Source: Syngnathus acus
Taxonomy: Eukaryota; Chordata; Actinopteri; Syngnathiformes; Syngnathidae
Reading direction: 5' to 3'
DNA length: 64,000 nucleotides
Assembly: GCF_901709675.1 (NCBI RefSeq)
Contig: NC_051098.1
Span: 3,417,500 to 3,481,499, forward strand
In this document: positions 36,282 through 41,380 of the stretch, in pieces
Layout: every line of letters starts with the position of its first letter
How positions within the stretch are numbered: the stretch's first letter is position 1
Made by a program: the position numbers and the translations under genes
The notes under the pieces: generated by a model
Told to the model about the DNA's origin: nothing
What the model saw: only the letters and a program-made list of their open reading frames with translations
Databases searched by the model: none

Positions 36282-39200
36282 TACAATATTATACCATATA
36301 TATATATATTATATATTATATAATATATATATATACGTATATATATATATTATATATATATATATATCACCATGACGTTCTTATAACTGTTCACAACTTG
36401 AACAAAATATTTATCCAGGCTCACCCTTCACGTTGGTATTGTAGTTCATATGACTGTTCACAAATTGCTTAAATTGCAAAATAACACTTTGGACTTGGTA
36501 TTTTGTCTGTTGGAGGTGGTATTGCAGGTCCTTGAAGCTGCTGGGGGTTTTCTCTGCTTCCAAGACAACCCTTGGTTGACTCGAGCAGAGCTTGGATGAG
36601 GTTTGTCGTGATCTGGGACCTCAGTGTCACTGTTTGAATGTATGTTATAAATTTCAACATCAAGGTTGTTTGGATTAGCTCTTGCTGTTTTTTTTTGTTT
36701 TTTGGGTTTTTTTTTGTTACTACCAGTGGCTCATCACCATCAAGGCTGAAGTCAGACTCATATGCTTCAGGAATTTCCTCAAAATCTGAATCAACAACTT
36801 CATTGAATCATCCAGCCACCCATCCATTGTGTACTGCTTATCCCCACGGGAGTCGTGGGCATGATGGAGCCTATCGCAGCAGTCATCGGGCAATAGGCGG
36901 GGTACACCCTGAACTTGTTGCCAGCCAATCACAGGGCACACAGAGACGAACAACCATTCGGACACGCACTCACACCTTTGGGCAAGACGCAATCACACCT
37001 ATGGGCAATGTGGCATGTTGCCGTGCATGTTTTTGGGACGTGGGAGGAAACCTGAGGCACGGGGATACCATGCAAACTCCACACAGGGAGGGCTTGATGG
37101 AATTGAACCCGCAACCTCTGAACTGTGAAGCGGACATGCTAACCAGTGCTTCACCGCGCCGCCCTTCATCATGTACGATTATGTAAGAGATAAAAAGCCC
37201 GATCAGGAAGACAAACCATTTCAATGGCTTCTTTGACTGAATAAAACTTTCGTCAGCCTGCCATAACACGTCGCAAATCCTCCAAAGTATTCTTTAAGAA
37301 CGTTAGCTAAAGATGCTTTCAGTCCAACAAAGATCTATATTAATATGCTATATCCCATGGAATTTAGTCCCCATTAGTTTTGCTCACTGCGCAGTCAAAT
37401 GAACATTATAATATACCATTGCCTTTGATCAAATCTGCCTCTGATAGTGTGTAATGTCACTCTAAATTATTAGATTTTTTATAGGCTATACCCTCAATGA
37501 CACCTCAAAGTAATAAGTACATACCAGTGATAGGAAAATAACCTTTGTATGGACTTTTGCTCAAATATAGGCAATAGATAAAGAATGTGGTATTCATTAG
37601 AACATGTCCGGCCACACAAATCTGCCATGAAATTGAGCTGCCCTAACCTATAGGAATAAAATCTACAAATTTGCATATAATGTACGTCTATATGTCCATG
37701 CTTCATATTATGCAGTATTGGTTTCAAAATAAAAGACATTGGTTGCGATACTTACATGAAATTGATGACGAGAAAATCAATTTCAGTGAAACAAAAAATG
37801 CAGACGTTTTGAAAGTGAAAGAAAACGCCACCTAGTGACCTATTGGGAAACTGGTTGTTGCTATTGCACAACAAAGTTCTGCAGTGATACTTCTGAGTGA
37901 AAAAAGGTGAAAGATATGAATGTGGATTAATTAGGGGGTTAAAATTTAGTTGTTCCATATCTGCGCATGTATGCATGCATCTGCATATGTACTTATGCAC
38001 ACACGTACACACACACGCACACACACACACACACACGCACGCACGCACACACACACACAAACACACTCACATACATACATATACATTCACCGTTTAGACT
38101 GTGGTCGCATTGCAAAAAATCTGATATGTATACAATCTAGTACCAGATTTTAAAAAAAAGAATTACATTTGAAAAAAGCGGAGGGCGGCACTCAAACAAA
38201 TGCAGTCCTGTTAATCCTATTATCAGAATACATCAAGATCAATTTCTTTAAACTGTATAGCTATGGGGGCACTTGTGGGGCACTGGTTAGCATGTCCGCA
38301 TCACAGTTCGGAGGGAGCATGTTCGATTCCACCTCCGACCCTCCTTGTGTAGAGTTAGCATGTTCTCCCCGTGCCATAGTGGGTTTTCTCCGGGTCCTCC
38401 AGTTTCCTCCCACATTCCAAAAACATGCTTGGTAGGCCGATTGAGCACTGCAAATTGCCCATTGGTGTAAGTGCAAGTGCGGATGGTTGTGCAAGTGCGG
38501 ATGGTTGTTTGTCTTTGTGTGCCCTGCGATTGGCTGGCAGGGTGTCCGCCGCCTGCCCAATGACAGCTGGGATAGGCTCTAGCACCCCCGCGACCCCCGT
38601 GGGGACAAGCAGTACAGATGATGGATGGCTGGATGGCTGGATGGCTGGATGGATGGATGGATGGATGGATGGATGGATGGATGGATGGATGGATGGATGG
38701 ATGGATGGATGGATGGATGGATGGATGGATGGATGGATGGATGGATGGATGGATGGATGGATGGACGGACGGATGAAAATAACGGAATTGAGCCGCTCAT
38801 GCGGTCTTCAAGAAATTAAACACAGGTCGCATATGGGCAAAAAAATTGGAATTGAGCAGCTGTCTGAACGTTGTCTTAGAGGTATAATTGAATAATAAAG
38901 ATTAAGATTAAACAGATGGCGATGTCTAGTGCATGTTTGCATACAGGTGAAAAACATGTTGATTGATCACGCAGTGAGAATAAAGAGGTAGACATACCAT
39001 TTTAGAGTCTAACTCATGATGCGGCTGTGCCAAGACGTTATCTACGCTGGCAGAATCTGCAAAAGTGACGAAGCCAAATCCCCTATTAGAAAATAAAACC
39101 ACATGTGATTATATTTTTATACACTAATTGCATTCAAAACAATTTGACATAAACATCTTATTTCAGTTGTTGTTTATAGTTGTTGTTTATTCTCCCAAAA

Positions 39201-40183
39201 AATATTACTGCATGCGTGCGTGCGTGCGTGTTATACCTGGAACGTTTTGTTGTTGGGTCTCTCATTACCATACATTCTCTGATTTCCCCAAATGTATTAA
39301 AATAATGTTTAAGGCTGTCTGGGGGAGAAGAAAGATAATATTGGTTACCATAGTTATTTATGAAACGTTAAACGTGTGGGTTATAGGGTTAACCTAAACA
39401 TTTTAAGAAAGAAAAAAAAAGATCCCCAGCTGCAAGCGTTACCTTACCTGGTGATGTTTGCCAGCTGAGCCCACCGATAAACATTTTTCTGTCGAGGAGA
39501 AAGAGAAGTCAATACAAGTGTCAGATCAGTCATGATTGAGTAAATATAACTCCGCAATTGACTAGGTGAAGTGAAAACTGGAGTCCAAAATAGAAACAAC
39601 GCAACTGCCGCCAGCGAGAGAGCCACAGATGAGCAAGCAGTCGAGTGCCAGCTGTTACCCAGTCATCATCCTAACTTCCATATAAAAATTTACAGACTAA
39701 AATCTCCAGCTCCCTGGCGAAGGCTATTTGTGCAGTGACATAATTATAGTACAGTTACAGCAAGTAGTTAGTAATTACCGGTACAGATAGAACTCAAACA
39801 GCTTCCACCTTTCTGACCCCATGCGCTCAAACAGAAACCAAATATGTTTTATATTACAATGCGGTGACGCGAATGGCATGTTGTTCAACTTCAAGTTTGT
39901 AAAATGTCTTAATTGCTCCTCGACAGTCAGATTGATGGCAAAGAAGTAGCAGATTTTTAATGGAAGTTTAATAAACCAGTTCTAGTAAGCCCGCAGCGAT
40001 TGACGTAGATCTGCTGTAAACAAGAAAGACGCGAAGCCGGTGAAAGTTTCAGAGTATTATTTAAACATGTACATATCATTTAATTGAAGACAAGGATAGA
40101 GTTGCGTGGGAGCAACCTTACCCCGGGTCGTGTTGCGGATCGATCGGGTTTGCAGACGTGACTTGGCTGCCGTCTCCCTCCAT
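7528..40183 (-). CDS. msi2: Musashi-2-type RNA-binding protein, N-terminal 135 residues in six exons (gene continues off the left edge)
   Basis: Musashi proteins bind UAG-containing motifs in mRNA 3' UTRs through two RRM domains and regulate translation and stability, mostly in the cytoplasm of stem and progenitor cells. Joined coding exons are 40183-40122, 39488-39448, 39318-39237, 39082-38998, 33707-33666 and 7620-7528. They total 405 nt, and every junction is in phase with AG acceptors and GT donors. RRM1 has RNP2 KMFIGG at residues 22-27 and RNP1 RGFGFVTF at 62-69. The linker is [14 protein letters not shown] (91-104). RRM2 starts at about 110 with KKIFVGG, and the window ends after YFEQFGK (135). 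[16 protein letters not shown] and QPHHELDSK match Musashi-2 better than Musashi-1, from remembered family sequences. The rest of RRM2 and the C-terminal region lie beyond position 1. Intron 4 is about 5.3 kb and intron 5 about 26 kb, both full of transposons. The a/b paralogue is not resolved. Confidence 0.93.
7724..7852. repeat. (TG)n microsatellite, interrupted
   Basis: TG dinucleotides with TGCG interruptions, about 100 bp upstream of the msi2 exon 6 acceptor. Confidence 0.9.
8461..8989 (-). mobile_element. Solo LTR with 5-bp target duplication
   Basis: Starts TGTCAG and ends TGACA, flanked by TATAC on both sides (8456-8460, 8990-8994). On the minus strand there is a TATTTAAG box near 8680 and AATAAA near 8508, the usual LTR order. 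Three 61-62 bp tandem units start at 8815, 8877 and 8938. No internal retrovirus-like genes accompany it. Confidence 0.8.
9669..9986 (-). mobile_element. tRNA-derived SINE with TTTAACT tail
   Basis: Minus-strand copy of the SINE described at 29478: head with CCACTAGGTCACTGAGC (A box reversed) and GGTTTGAACCC (B box reversed), shared body, and tail AAAGTTAAAAGTTAAAGTCC. It interrupts TIR element A. Confidence 0.8.
10470..10629 (+). mobile_element. 3' fragment of the same LTR family, plus strand
   Basis: Contains CCCTGGTCCAAGCTGCATTT and ends CCGATCCTGACA, matching the end of the LTR at 19139 in reverse. The poly(A) hexamer reads AATATA here. Confidence 0.65.
10630..11120. other. No gene or recognisable element
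   Basis: Intron 5 sequence of msi2 with no exon, repeat or tail that I can recognise. Confidence 0.5.
11121..11234. repeat. 57-bp direct tandem repeat, two copies
   Basis: The unit CTCACCAC(G/T)CTCCAAGTCTG...GGTTTTCTG starts at 11121 and again at 11178 with very few differences. Confidence 0.9.
11235..12056. other. No gene or recognisable element
   Basis: About 820 bp of intron 5. A T-rich run lies at 11965-11980. Nothing else stands out. Confidence 0.5.
12057..12466 (-). mobile_element. V-SINE, near full length, minus strand
   Basis: Reads from the GGAT tail (12057) to the tRNA-like head (12466) on the minus strand, including the central domain. The segment CTGGAGCCTATCCCAGC is duplicated inside it (12113-12165). 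Confidence 0.85.
12467..13094. other. No gene or recognisable element
   Basis: About 630 bp of intron sequence without a recognised feature. Confidence 0.5.
13095..13460. repeat. Dispersed repeat, copy 1
   Basis: Shares a block order with 23723-24420: a GGTAGAGTTT segment, CTTTTGGTATTTT, GGCAAGCCACA, GGGAGACAATA and ATTCAGTATTAAA-type segments. Both copies are in the same orientation. No terminal repeats were seen, so the class is unknown. Confidence 0.55.
13461..15821. other. Intron stretch with few recognisable elements
   Basis: About 2.4 kb of msi2 intron 5. Around 15306-15520, GGCTACATTCACACTACAGC and TCTGAACGGCTCACTTTTGA look like an old MITE seen widely in fish. I could not define its ends. 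No exons were found. Confidence 0.4.
15822..15935 (-). mobile_element. V-SINE head fragment, minus strand
   Basis: Head with GGTGGAGCACTGGTTAGCAC and the start of the central domain (TGTGTGGAGTTCCCATG). The remainder is absent. Confidence 0.7.
15936..16559. other. No gene or recognisable element
   Basis: About 620 bp of intron sequence. A 120-codon minus frame at 16150-16512 has no family features. Confidence 0.45.
17106..17153 (+). pseudogene. U6 snRNA pseudogene, 5' half
   Basis: CATATACTAAAATTGGAACG followed by ATACAGAGAAGATTAG is identical to the conserved central part of vertebrate U6 spliceosomal RNA. The first 20 bases are diverged. The copy is broken after GATTAG by a LINE fragment and resumes at 17692. 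Confidence 0.85.
17154..17691 (+). mobile_element. 5'-truncated L2-type LINE inserted in the U6 pseudogene
   Basis: Starts with codons for [16 protein letters not shown] and a stop, the usual end of an L2-type ORF2. A 3' UTR follows and the tail AATAAACTTGACTTGACTTG. ATTAG occurs on both sides (17149-17153 and 17692-17696), a short target duplication. Confidence 0.75.
17692..17728 (+). pseudogene. U6 snRNA pseudogene, 3' half
   Basis: ATTAGCATGGCCCCTGCACA then AGGATGACACGCAAA continues U6 exactly where the 5' half stops. One base differs from the U6 sequence I know (CTGCGC reads CTGCAC). The last 20 bases of U6 are not recognisable. Confidence 0.85.
18515..19133. other. No gene or recognisable element
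   Basis: About 620 bp, AT-rich around 18720-18800. Nothing recognised. Confidence 0.5.
19139..19510 (-). mobile_element. Truncated LTR of the same family as 8461
   Basis: Starts TGTCATGAACGGGATGGAGC and carries minus-strand AATAAACCCTGGTCCAAG and a TATTTAAATCC box. Homology to the intact LTR fades near 19510, and no TGACA end or target duplication is visible. Confidence 0.65.
19533..20260. repeat. 171-bp tandem repeat, two copies, second split by a SINE
   Basis: The unit starts G(T/C)TGACGGCG(G/C)TTGCAC at 19533 and again at 19704. The second copy is interrupted at ACTATTATA by the SINE at 19785-20158 and resumes with AATAATATTATCAAACCATC. Confidence 0.75.
19785..20158 (+). mobile_element. 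V-SINE, full length
   Basis: Starts GGCGGCTCGGTGGCACACTG, with a B box (GGTTCGATTCC), the V-SINE central domain and a 3' part (GGCTGGGATAGGCTCCAGCA). Ends (GGAT)n. The empty site is visible in the neighbouring 171-bp repeat, so the insertion is clean. Confidence 0.9.
20261..20650. other. Unassigned repeat-like stretch ending in a TIR remnant
   Basis: The end at 20630-20650 (TAGTCCGAAAAATACGGTA) resembles the terminus of the TA-flanked TIR family. A matching left end was not found. The middle contains no recognised gene. Confidence 0.4.
20975..21285. mobile_element. hAT-type MITE
   Basis: CAGGGGTGTCAAACTC at the left and GAGTTTGACACCTGTG at the right, reading TTTGACACC inverted. Direct repeats GTGTAGAG flank it at 20967-20974 and 21286-21293. 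Related to the elements at 16568 and 48987. Confidence 0.8.
21320..21530 (+). mobile_element. Old V-SINE 3' fragment
   Basis: Contains CCAGTTCAGGGTGCAGTCTG and CAGCTAGGATAGGCTCCAGC, then a degenerate GGATGGACGG tail. Confidence 0.65.
21531..23085. other. No gene or recognisable element
   Basis: About 1.55 kb of msi2 intron 5. Homopolymer runs occur near 22260-22340. No exon-like or repeat-like sequence was identified. Confidence 0.45.
23086..23691. mobile_element. TA-flanked MITE with long inverted ends
   Basis: CCGTATTTATTCTAATTATC at the left and GATAATTAGAGTAAATACGG at the right, with TA on both sides (606 bp). The motif ATTATCGCCC recurs along both arms. No coding sequence. Confidence 0.85.
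23723..24420. repeat. Dispersed repeat, copy 2, split by a hAT element
   Basis: Second copy of the family at 13095, interrupted by the hAT element at 23791-24162. Its blocks (GGAAAGCCACA, GGGGAGACAATA) continue after the insertion. Confidence 0.5.
23791..24162. mobile_element. hAT-type MITE (TGGTTCTTAACC family)
   Basis: Terminal inverted repeats TGGTTCTTAACCTTG and GGTTAAGAACCACTG. TGTTAGA flanks both ends. A 90-bp part of the same family also occurs near 17784-17875. Confidence 0.8.
24421..26178. other. No gene; one possible LINE tail
   Basis: About 1.75 kb of intron. Around 25205-25262, TTTGTAAATAAAGTTGATTT followed by GATTTGAGTTGAATTG has the look of a LINE 3' tail. Nothing else was recognised. 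Confidence 0.4.
26179..26494 (+). mobile_element. tRNA-Glu-derived SINE with (ATT)n tail
   Basis: The first 72 bases (26179-26250) follow tRNA-Glu: acceptor TCCCTGA, A box TCTAGTGGTTAGGATTC, anticodon loop CTCTCAC (anticodon CTC), B box GGTTCGATTCC. The body continues with GGTTGCGTCAGGAAGGGTAT and GCTGTGGCGACCCC and ends in an ATT/ATG array. The acceptor is imperfect, so it is a SINE head and not a working tRNA gene. Confidence 0.85.
26625..27085 (-). mobile_element. Old SINE fragment, minus strand, split by a hAT MITE
   Basis: Contains CACTTATCCTGTTCAGGGTC, CCAGCCAGTCGCAGGGTAC and GAATCGATCCCACGCTGCCC. It is interrupted at CCCTACAT by the MITE at 26860-27053 and related to the fragment at 5843. 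Confidence 0.6.
26860..27053. mobile_element. Palindromic hAT MITE, 194 bp, with 8-bp target duplication
   Basis: CAGGGGTCTCAAACTCCAGT at the left, the inverted form at the right, and long arms that pair over most of the element. CCCTACAT is duplicated at 26852-26859 and 27054-27061. Confidence 0.9.
27088..27340 (-). mobile_element. ATACATGGG-type MITE, fragment
   Basis: Minus-strand fragment of the family seen at 27598 and 28280: CCCCCATGTATAATACGCAC, GCCTGTACCCATGGA and CTGCCGGTCAGTATCACTGC. Confidence 0.6.
27598..28258 (+). mobile_element. ATACATGGG-type MITE, copy 2, split by a SINE
   Basis: Starts TGTCCTAAAATCTGGGGTGC and ends GCGCATTATACATGGAAAAA then ACGGTA. The TTTAACT-tailed SINE (27893-28140) interrupts it after GACTTAAGTAA. 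The terminal ACGGTA is shared with the CCGTATT TIR families. Confidence 0.65.
27893..28140 (+). mobile_element. TTTAACT-class SINE, 5'-truncated
   Basis: Starts inside the B-box region (CCGGCCGGGTCATACC), carries the full body (ATTAAGGGTTGGAATTGGGG) and ends GGGACTTT plus a poly-A run. Confidence 0.75.
28276..28758 (+). mobile_element. ATACATGGG-type MITE, copy 3
   Basis: Nearly repeats the copy just upstream, without the SINE: TGTCCTAAAATCTGGGGTGC to GCGCATTATACATGGAAAAA and ACGGTA. It keeps the 40-bp segment around CCGGTTGTTCCCAAGATGAC that copy 2 lost. Confidence 0.7.
28759..29477. other. No gene or recognisable element
   Basis: About 720 bp. ACTTTCCCAATACTTTTAGA and its variant at 28800 form a short local duplication (ATTTTAGAGGGGAATGTA / CTTTTAGAGGGGACTGTA). 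Confidence 0.45.
29478..29805 (+). mobile_element. tRNA-derived SINE with TTTAACT tail, full length
   Basis: A box GGCTAGTGGTAGAGTGTCC, B box GGTTCAAACCC, body (AAAGACTATAAAAATGGGAC, TTGGAATTGGGGGGTTAAAT), 3' end CGATCATTGGGACTTTAACT and a TTTAACT repeat tail. It is the best-preserved of three copies in the window. Confidence 0.9.
29806..30192. other. No gene or recognisable element
   Basis: About 390 bp of intron 5 with nothing recognised. Confidence 0.5.
30193..31502 (+). mobile_element. hAT-type element, CAGGGGTGGGCAAAC family, 1.3 kb
   Basis: CAGGGGTGGGCAAACCTTTT at the left and GTTTGCCCACCCCTG at the right, with GCTTATGC-like flanks. A reverse-oriented 871-bp relative lies at 59539. 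No transposase frame survives. Confidence 0.85.
31503..32045. other. No gene; short TAAA/TACA-rich run
   Basis: (AAATACAT)-like simple sequence at 31553-31600. The rest is unremarkable. Confidence 0.5.
32046..32827 (+). mobile_element. hAT element with remnant BED zinc-finger exon
   Basis: The ends CAGATATGGGGACTCGAGTC and GACTTGGTCCCATCTCTG pair imperfectly. GTTTACAT is duplicated on both sides (32038-32045, 32828-32835). The arms are full of GACTTG and CTCGAGTC repeats. From about 32464 to 32580 the plus strand encodes [20 protein letters not shown] and then [18 protein letters not shown]. This has the C-x2-C...H-x4-H pattern of a BED finger and is followed directly by a donor GTAAGT at 32581. 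It is probably what is left of the parental transposase's first exon. Confidence 0.85.
32836..33665. other. No gene or recognisable element
   Basis: About 830 bp of intron 5 immediately downstream of msi2 exon 5. A short element such as ATTATTATTATT at 32881 is the only repeat noted. Confidence 0.45.
33666..33707 (-). CDS. msi2: msi2 coding exon 5 (inter-RRM linker)
   Basis: This 42-nt exon encodes [14 protein letters not shown], the conserved linker between the RRMs. It is in phase 0 at both ends, with acceptor CCTTCAG and donor GTAAGG. The usual FPRRAQPK reads FPRPTQPK here. Confidence 0.92.
33708..34379. other. No gene or recognisable element
   Basis: About 670 bp of intron 4 upstream of msi2 exon 5. 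Around 34200-34290, GGGCTGCACAATATATTG resembles the start of another fish MITE whose other end (CAACATCGTGCAGCCCTTCC) appears at 35910. The TIR element at 34380 therefore probably sits inside it. Confidence 0.45.
34204..35932. mobile_element. Probable MITE (GGGCTGCACAATAT ends) hosting TIR element B
   Basis: Left end AAGGGCTGCACAATAT-like sequence and right end ATCGTGCAGCCCTT are inverted, with CCCACACA-like sequence outside both. The interior around the nested element contains AATATTGCAATATTGG. Boundaries are approximate. Confidence 0.5.
34380..35746 (+). mobile_element. TA-flanked TIR element, copy B, with 251-bp internal satellite
   Basis: CCGTATTTTCCGCCCTAAAA at the left, exact inverse at the right, TA on both sides, 1367 bp. 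The interior holds more than three units of a 251-bp tandem repeat; the landmark GATATGGAAGGGAAACAT starts at 34692, 34943, 35194 and 35445. The subterminal motif GCGCCTTATA recurs near both ends. This copy is free of later insertions. Confidence 0.9.
35933..36160. other. No gene or recognisable element
   Basis: Short unremarkable stretch before the TA microsatellite. Confidence 0.5.
36162..36367. repeat. (TA)n microsatellite with ACACACATACAATATTAT blocks
   Basis: About 200 bp of TA repeats with two copies of an internal ACACACATACAATATTATAC block, so the array itself is partly tandemly duplicated. Confidence 0.9.
36368..36810. other. No gene or recognisable element
   Basis: About 440 bp. 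Short minus-strand frames here show no splice-bounded conserved peptide. Confidence 0.45.
36811..37164 (-). mobile_element. V-SINE, minus strand
   Basis: CCACCCATCCATTGTGTACT (tail side) to a GGCGGCGCGGTGAAGCACTG head on the minus strand. The central domain is shortened (AACCTGAGGCACGGGG), and a short CACACCT(T/A)(T/G)GGGCAA segment is duplicated near 36970 and 36995. Confidence 0.85.
37165..37970. other. No gene or recognisable element
   Basis: About 800 bp of intron 4 with no recognised feature. Confidence 0.45.
37998..38085. repeat. (CA)n microsatellite
   Basis: CA repeats with CACG interruptions. Confidence 0.9.
38172..38261 (+). repeat. 90-bp block paired with 47611-47700 (inverted)
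   Basis: CACTCAAACAAATGCAGTCC and TATTATCAGAATACATCAAG recur as the reverse complement at 47611-47700. In both places the block directly abuts the head of a V-SINE. Confidence 0.8.
38262..38775 (+). mobile_element. V-SINE with long (GGAT)n tail
   Basis: Full SINE (head, central domain, GGCTGGGATAGGCTCTAGCA) ending in more than 30 GGAT/GGCT units (38620-38775). A GCAAGTGCGGATGGTTGT segment is duplicated at 38471-38505. Confidence 0.88.
38998..39082 (-). CDS. msi2: msi2 coding exon 4 (RNP1 of RRM1)
   Basis: This 85-nt exon completes the split Arg codon and encodes [18 protein letters not shown] and then [10 protein letters not shown]. It carries the RNP1 octamer. The acceptor is TTCTAATAG and the donor GTATGT. 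The last codon reads Met, where Thr is usual in DSKTIDPK; a single transition (ACG to ATG) explains it. Confidence 0.93.
39237..39318 (-). CDS. msi2: msi2 coding exon 3 (RRM1 core)
   Basis: This 82-nt exon encodes [18 protein letters not shown] and then MRDPTTKRS, plus two bases of the split arginine codon. The acceptor is CTCCCCCAG and the donor GTATAA. The helix-1 segment [10 protein letters not shown] differs from the LRDYFSKFGE I recall for mammalian MSI2, while the rest is nearly invariant. Confidence 0.93.
39448..39488 (-). CDS. msi2: msi2 coding exon 2 (start of RRM1)
   Basis: This 41-nt exon encodes [14 protein letters not shown] plus the first base of the next codon. It contains the RNP2 motif of RRM1 (MFIGGL). 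The acceptor is a pyrimidine-rich CTCGACAG and the donor is GTAAGG. Confidence 0.93.
40122..40183 (-). CDS. msi2: msi2 coding exon 1
   Basis: ATG lies at 40183-40181. The 62 nt encode [20 protein letters not shown] plus two bases of the glycine codon completed in exon 2. The donor is GTAAGG. Musashi-2 proteins have a similar short acidic, Ser/Gln-rich leader ending in QHDPGK, which supports this ATG as the start. Confidence 0.92.
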
Positions 40184-40420
40184 ATCTGACCTCGCAACAG
40201 AAGGACAAGGATTACTGACTGGCTCGAGTCGATATGATGACTAGAGGTGGAGGAGCGTTCCGTCACACGTGGGATCACGTCAGGTTGGTCATCCCTCTAC
40301 GGTCAGCGGTTCCACTTCTTCCCCTCGGTTTTCGGCAGCCCGCCCACATCAATATTTACAGCCACACGCATGTGCATGCAAAGGGGCGGGTTTCTTCTGT
40401 CACAAAGTCAAGTGCAGTTG
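40184..40420 (-). promoter_or_regulatory. msi2: Putative msi2 5' UTR / proximal promoter
   Basis: This roughly 240-bp stretch directly upstream of the msi2 ATG is richer in G+C and CpG than its surroundings. It has a GC-box-like GGGGCGGG near 40383. I see no TATA box at a fixed spacing, so the start site is unknown. The call rests on position and composition only. Confidence 0.4.
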
Positions 40421-40429
40421 CACTGTACA

Positions 40430-40882
40430 AGTGTCAGGTAATTAAAAATATAAATAAAGTAGAAATACAGATTAACAAATATTCCCAATCTATCAATTAA
40501 TCAATTCGTTGGTTTATTTTATTGTAACAATACTTAATATGCTATTTACTGTACACTCTCCAATGTTCAACTGATTACATACAATACATTTCAAATTCAA
40601 CACTAGCTCATTATTACAGTGCAGTTTTATTACAGTATAATGTATTGGTTTATACAACCCTTTGAGGACAAGCAGTACTGAAATGAACAAATAAATAAAT
40701 ACATAAATTATCTTATTTGCTAATATTGTGTTAACCTAAAAAGTTTTAACCTCTTGAAAACGTGAAAATCCAGGTAATAAAACCATGCAAACATTGTTCT
40801 TTGTGAAAGCAATACACAACCTTAGCCTGCAGTTGTGTACCATACCTATGAAGATCTGAGAAATATGACACTTTGCCATGTA
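40430..40882. other. No gene or recognisable element
   Basis: About 450 bp between the msi2 promoter region and TIR element C. AT-rich and without recognised features. Confidence 0.5.
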
Positions 40883-40974
40883 CCGTATTTTCCGCCCTAA
40901 AAGGCGCACCTAAAAACCTAAAATTTTCTCAAAAGCCGACAGTGCGCCTTATAGGCCAGTGCGCCTTATATATG

Positions 40975-41013
<39 letters not shown>

Positions 41014-41380
41014 ATCTTTATTTCGAACATCCAAAACAAAAAAAGAAAAACAAAAAAACAAAAACAAATAACACTCTAAAGTGCCACATAAGTCCATACA
41101 AAACCAACAAACAAAAAAATAAACCAACAAATAGAAGTAAATACATTAAATAAATTAAGTAATTAGTAATAATAATACATAAGTAAATAAAAAAATAAAG
41201 AATGCTCGAAAAGGAGTAGGAGGAAGCATAGCTTTTTAGATTCCTACCCCTTTCTCACTTCATCCATTAAACCAACGATTCAACATACTATACTGTAATT
41301 CTACAATATAACACAAGTAGACAAACTTGCACACTTATTGTTCTGTTTCATTTTTACTTGTGTGTAGCCCTTTGGCACTC

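Noticed and set aside
38625-38819. Repetitive GWMD-type peptide frames over GGAT arrays (also near 4632 and 47051)
   Set aside because: Translation of a tetranucleotide microsatellite. All frames stay open because the repeat lacks stop codons.
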